Shown in pieces: positions 15,478 through 18,376 of a DNA stretch of 18,376 bases. A program made the translations under genes and the position numbers. Origin of the DNA: an uncultured Alphaproteobacteria bacterium (lineage in GTDB: Bacteria > Pseudomonadota > Alphaproteobacteria > Rickettsiales > UBA1997); assembly GCA_903927415.1 (NCBI GenBank), contig CAIYMZ010000040.1:1-18376 (forward strand). Reading direction: 5' to 3'. Within the stretch, counting starts at the first letter, position 1; every line of letters starts with the position of its first letter. The notes under the pieces were generated by a model. It saw only the letters and a list, made by a program, of their open reading frames with translations. It ran no database searches and was not told where the DNA came from.

Positions 15478-16456
15478 TGATGAGATTTTTCATTTGTTCA
15501 ATCGAGAGCCAGTCTTTGTTATTGCCGCTGTGATATTCAAAGTTTTCTGGCGCCATTTTTCCGTTTTTATGATTCATCATTTCACGAACTCCTTCTAGGT
15601 CCGGCATAATAATGTAAAACTTATCGAATTCGACAGTGTTGCGCGCATCTTCGCTTGAAATCATCATTTCATGAATTTTTTCACCAGGCCTGATTCCAAT
15701 AATTTTTGTTGGTAAATTTGGTGCCATCGCTTTTGCCAAATCAAGCATGGTAATTGATGGAATTTTTCTGACAAAAAGTTCACCACCATGCATGGTTTCA
15801 AGTGCCATCACCACCATTTCTACCGCTTCTTCAAGCTTGAGCCAAAAGCGCGTCATTCTTGCATCAGTGATCGGCAATTCTTTCGCGCCTTCGCTAATTA
15901 ACTTTTGAAAAAATGGAATGACCGAACCTCTACTACCCGCAACATTACCGTATCTTACAACTGAAAATTTAGTATTTTTTTCACCAGCGTAAACATTGCC
16001 AGCAATGAAAAGTTTATCCGAACAGAGTTTGGTTGCGCCGTAAAGATTGACCGGTGAACAAGCCTTGTCAGTGCTGAGTGCAACAACTTTTTTTACCTCA
16101 CGATCAATCGCTGCATCGATAATATTTTGCGCACCAATCACGTTAGTTTTTACCGCTTCAAATGGATTATATTCGCAGGCCGGAACTTGTTTTAAAGCAG
16201 CAGCATGAATCACGATGTCAATACCGCTAAAAGCACGCATCAATCTTTCCTTGTCGCGCACGTCACCGATAAAATATCTAAGCTTGGAATTGCCTTTAAA
16301 TTGCGGCAAATTCGACATTTCAAATTGCTTAAATTCGTCACGCGAAAACACGACGATTTTTTCAATTTCAGAAAAATTCTTTAAAATTGTTTCGATGAAT
16401 TTTTTTCCAAAAGATCCTGTGCCACCGGTGACTAGGATTGATTTACCATTAAGCAT
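15464..16456 (-). CDS. pseB: UDP-N-acetylglucosamine 4,6-dehydratase (inverting) PseB
   Basis: A 330-residue short-chain dehydrogenase/reductase that starts pseudaminic acid synthesis by dehydrating and C5-epimerising UDP-GlcNAc. The NADP-binding motif TGGTGSFG is at 10-17. The inverting-dehydratase active site is visible as STDKACSPVNLYGATK, giving Asp130, Lys131, Tyr139 and Lys143. FSRDEFKQFEM (37-47) is also characteristic of PseB, whereas retaining dehydratases of the PglF/WbpM type are longer membrane proteins. The ATG is preceded by AGGA with a five-base spacer, one of the clearest ribosome sites in the window, partly formed by the TAG stop of fcl. It is the first pse gene in transcription order. 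Confidence 0.94.
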   Translation of the reverse strand: MLNGKSILVTGGTGSFGKKFIETILKNFSEIEKIVVFSRDEFKQFEMSNLPQFKGNSKLRYFIGDVRDKERLMRAFSGIDIVIHAAALKQVPACEYNPFEAVKTNVIGAQNIIDAAIDREVKKVVALSTDKACSPVNLYGATKLCSDKLFIAGNVYAGEKNTKFSVVRYGNVAGSRGSVIPFFQKLISEGAKELPITDARMTRFWLKLEEAVEMVVMALETMHGGELFVRKIPSITMLDLAKAMAPNLPTKIIGIRPGEKIHEMMISSEDARNTVEFDKFYIIMPDLEGVREMMNHKNGKMAPENFEYHSGNNKDWLSIEQMKNLINEIS

Positions 16457-16461
16457 TTTTT

Positions 16462-16465
16462 TCCT
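16462..16465 (-). promoter_or_regulatory. Ribosome binding site of pseB
   Basis: AGGA is followed by five A residues and the pseB ATG. Its first two bases are the last two of the fcl TAG stop, so fcl termination and pseB initiation are physically linked. Confidence 0.6.
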
Positions 16466-17405
16466 ATTTTTTGATTGTTGAATTTTGTTGCAGATACCAT
16501 TCGTAAACCTTTTTCAGTCCATCTTCCAAAGAGGTTGTCGCTTTCCATCCCAGTGCATTGATTTTTGAAACATCGAGACATTTGCGTGGAGCTCCGTCTG
16601 GCTTAGTTGAATCAAATTTTAATTCTCCGACAAAGCCGACAATCTTTTTTACCAACTCTGCCAATTCTTTAATCGTGGAATCTTCTCCATTACCGATATT
16701 TGTGAGCTCGGTAACATTTTTATTGTTCATTACAAAAACGCAGGCCTCAGCTAAATCATCGACGTAAAGCAGTTCGCGCTTAGGTGCGCCCGATCCCCAG
16801 ACTTCCACAAATTTTTCTCCAGCAATTTTTGCTTCGTGAAATTTGCGCATCAAAGCTGGCAAAACATGTGATCCATTCAGATCGAAATTGTCGTTAATTC
16901 CGTAGAGATTAGTCGGCATCAATGGCACGAAGTCGCAGCCATATTGGGCGCGATAAGCTTCACACATTTTTACACCGGCAATTTTTGCGATGGCATAACC
17001 GTAATTTGTTGGCTCCAACGCACCGGTTAGAATATATTCTTCTTTGATCGGTTGCGGCGCCAAACGTGGGTAAATGCAGGAACTTCCTAAAAAAATTAAA
17101 CGCTTCACGCCGTTTAAGTAAGAACTGTGAATGACGTTATTTTGGATTTGCAAATTTTCGTAAGTGAAGGCGCCGAGCTGTGATCTATTTGCTTCGATGC
17201 CACCAACTTTTGCAGCGGCGAGAAAAACAAATTCAGGTTTTTCTGCAGCAAAAAAATCTGCGACAGCTTGCTGATTTAGCAAATCCAACTCTTGGCGATT
17301 TTTGGTGATGATGTTGTTGTAGCCTTGTTTTTCTAGCTCGCGCAGGATCGCTGAGCCAACCATTCCGCGATGACCGGCAATGAAAATTTTTGAATTTTTA
17401 TTCAT
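16464..17405 (-). CDS. fcl: GDP-L-fucose synthase (Fcl/WcaG)
   Basis: A 313-residue SDR enzyme that converts GDP-4-keto-6-deoxy-mannose to GDP-L-fucose by epimerisation and NADPH-dependent reduction. The Rossmann motif AGHRGMVG (10-17) and VGGI are typical of Fcl. The active-site residues line up with E. coli Fcl: Ser109-Cys110 in GSSCIYP, Tyr137 and Lys141 in YGYAIAK, and His180 in NGSHVLPAL. The length is normal. Its start overlaps the FkbM stop as TAATG. The preceding pathway enzyme, GDP-mannose 4,6-dehydratase (Gmd), is not in the window, so it must be encoded elsewhere or upstream, or the enzyme acts on a related GDP-sugar. Confidence 0.92.
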   Translation of the reverse strand: MNKNSKIFIAGHRGMVGSAILRELEKQGYNNIITKNRQELDLLNQQAVADFFAAEKPEFVFLAAAKVGGIEANRSQLGAFTYENLQIQNNVIHSSYLNGVKRLIFLGSSCIYPRLAPQPIKEEYILTGALEPTNYGYAIAKIAGVKMCEAYRAQYGCDFVPLMPTNLYGINDNFDLNGSHVLPALMRKFHEAKIAGEKFVEVWGSGAPKRELLYVDDLAEACVFVMNNKNVTELTNIGNGEDSTIKELAELVKKIVGFVGELKFDSTKPDGAPRKCLDVSKINALGWKATTSLEDGLKKVYEWYLQQNSTIKK

Positions 17406-18112
17406 TATTTTTCAGCAGTTGCTGACATGAAAAATAGGGTAACGGTTGTTTTGGCCACCAACTCATATCCCTTATTTTGCAAAAATTTGTAAATATCCGA
17501 ATCAAGAACTGCGTTAATTTTTGTGCTCGACCCTAGCGGCACCTCGCAAACCACCACCTTTGGGCGATATTTATCCCAGTTGTTTGATTGCAAAACTTCG
17601 TAATCCAATCCCTCCACATCAACACTTAAAAAATCAATTACCGTGCCGAGAGGCAGATATTGATCTAAAATTTCTGCTAGCGGCATAACGGTGATTTTTT
17701 TCTGATCGGTGTTTTTAAAATATAAATGATCCTTCAAACCTGCGGCAACTCTTGGGCTGAAGCTGTTCAAAGCCGGTTCATTAAAAATGTGATAGGTTAA
17801 TTCTTCGCGCTTTAAGCCAACTCCGATTTCTAGATTTATATCTCTAGGCCTATCTTTAGAAAAAAGCTCTTTCATGCCCGGAACCGCATCTATGTTGATT
17901 CCGCTCCAACCAGCACAATAAAATATTCGGGTATTCGAAAAATGTTTTGGATGATGAGCCCCAACATCGACATAAAAACCTTTGGGCTGCGAAAAAAGAG
18001 TGGCTAAAATTCTATCTTCACCCTGCTGACTGTAGGATTTGCAAAGAAATTTATCGTAATCAAAAAAGCGTTTTTTGATGGATGTAAGAAGTTTTTTGTA
18101 TATTTTTTTCAC
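17405..18112 (-). CDS. FkbM-family methyltransferase
   Basis: A 235-residue S-adenosylmethionine-dependent methyltransferase of the FkbM type. YSQQGEDRIL (27-36) precedes the SAM-binding motif YVDVGAHHP (47-55), and FLSVDVEGLDYEVL is the family's second diagnostic block; the C-terminus is complete. Such enzymes O-methylate sugars in glycan clusters. The start is GTG at 18112, two bases after the stop of the ABC ATPase gene (TAA-A-GTG); the next Met is inside the methyltransferase fold, so no shorter start is reasonable. The downstream gene fcl starts within its stop codon. The target sugar is unknown; fucose or the nonulosonic acid are possible candidates. Confidence 0.85.
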   Translation of the reverse strand: MKKIYKKLLTSIKKRFFDYDKFLCKSYSQQGEDRILATLFSQPKGFYVDVGAHHPKHFSNTRIFYCAGWSGINIDAVPGMKELFSKDRPRDINLEIGVGLKREELTYHIFNEPALNSFSPRVAAGLKDHLYFKNTDQKKITVMPLAEILDQYLPLGTVIDFLSVDVEGLDYEVLQSNNWDKYRPKVVVCEVPLGSSTKINAVLDSDIYKFLQNKGYELVAKTTVTLFFMSATAEK

Positions 18113-18113
18113 T

Positions 18114-18376
18114 TTAAATTACTCCAATTTCTGATAAAAACGCCTGATCCAAATTATCCTGTCCGTGCTTGTTTTTAAAGCCTTGCGGCGTTCCAGTAAA
18201 AACGATTTTGGTTTCGTTAAGCACCGCAATTTCATCGCAGATCTCATCCATATCCGACAAAATATGTGAGCTGAAAAAAATGGTTTTTCCAGCATTCTTG
18301 AAAGCAATTAATTCCCGCTTCAGAGCGATGCGCGCCTTGGGATCGAGGCCAGACATTGGTTCATCTAAAATCACCA
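18114..18376 (-). CDS. ABC transporter ATP-binding protein, C-terminal part
   Basis: The frame is open to the right window edge, so only the last 87 or so codons are seen. They contain Walker B with the D-loop (VILDEPMSGLDP), the H-loop histidine in FFSSHIL, and a C-terminal tail resembling ABC-2-type exporters (NatA/CcmA-like ATPases). Walker A and the signature motif would lie outside the window. The ATPase could belong to a polysaccharide or lipid exporter for this locus, but the visible tail lacks the long carbohydrate-binding extension of many Wzt proteins. The TAA stop sits one base before the FkbM GTG, so it is the upstream member of the minus-strand operon. Confidence 0.85.
   Translation of the reverse strand, partial: VILDEPMSGLDPKARIALKRELIAFKNAGKTIFFSSHILSDMDEICDEIAVLNETKIVFTGTPQGFKNKHGQDNLDQAFLSEIGVI

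Noticed and set aside
1..18376. tRNA, rRNA, CRISPR, insertion sequence or attachment site
   Set aside because: Coding sequence covers essentially the whole window, with the largest gap between genes under about ten bases, and no repeat arrays or transposase-like frames were seen.

Overview
The window is an A+T-rich bacterial surface-glycan biosynthesis locus with no RNA genes, mobile elements or CRISPR arrays. Stops are standard (TAA, TAG and TGA all end genes). Genes are packed with gaps of a few bases or with ATGA, TAATG and slightly longer overlaps. Pseudaminic acid genes, GDP-fucose synthase, FkbM methyltransferase and capsule-type glycosyltransferases suggest a low-GC Gram-negative bacterium. 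The sequence does not allow a firmer taxonomic call.

Two operons enter from outside the window and converge at 5282-5285, where their stop codons share the palindrome TTAA. The left operon (+, 1-5285) encodes an N-acetyl sugar amidotransferase cut by the window edge, a HisH/HisF pair that should supply it with ammonia, and two tandem paralogous capsule-type glycosyltransferases.

The right operon (-, 18376 down to 5282) begins off the edge with an ABC transporter ATPase. It then encodes an FkbM methyltransferase, GDP-L-fucose synthase (fcl), and four pseudaminic acid genes (pseB, pseC, pseH, pseI). Next come a glycerophosphodiesterase-like protein, a GT-C-like membrane protein fused to a uridine-kinase-like domain, a class II aldolase, a nucleotidyltransferase, and a second nucleotidyltransferase joined in frame to a family 2 glycosyltransferase and broken by a one-base frameshift near its start. 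The last gene is a polytopic membrane protein of unknown function.

Read together, the locus probably makes and assembles a polysaccharide or glycan containing a nonulosonic acid of the pseudaminic type, possibly amidino-modified through the amidotransferase/HisH/HisF module. pseF and pseG are not visible. The block from 6953 to 12828 (phosphodiesterase, membrane GT::kinase, aldolase, two nucleotidyltransferases, GT2) retains active-site residues for handling phosphorylated small substrates. It is the best candidate here for an uncharacterised activated-precursor pathway.
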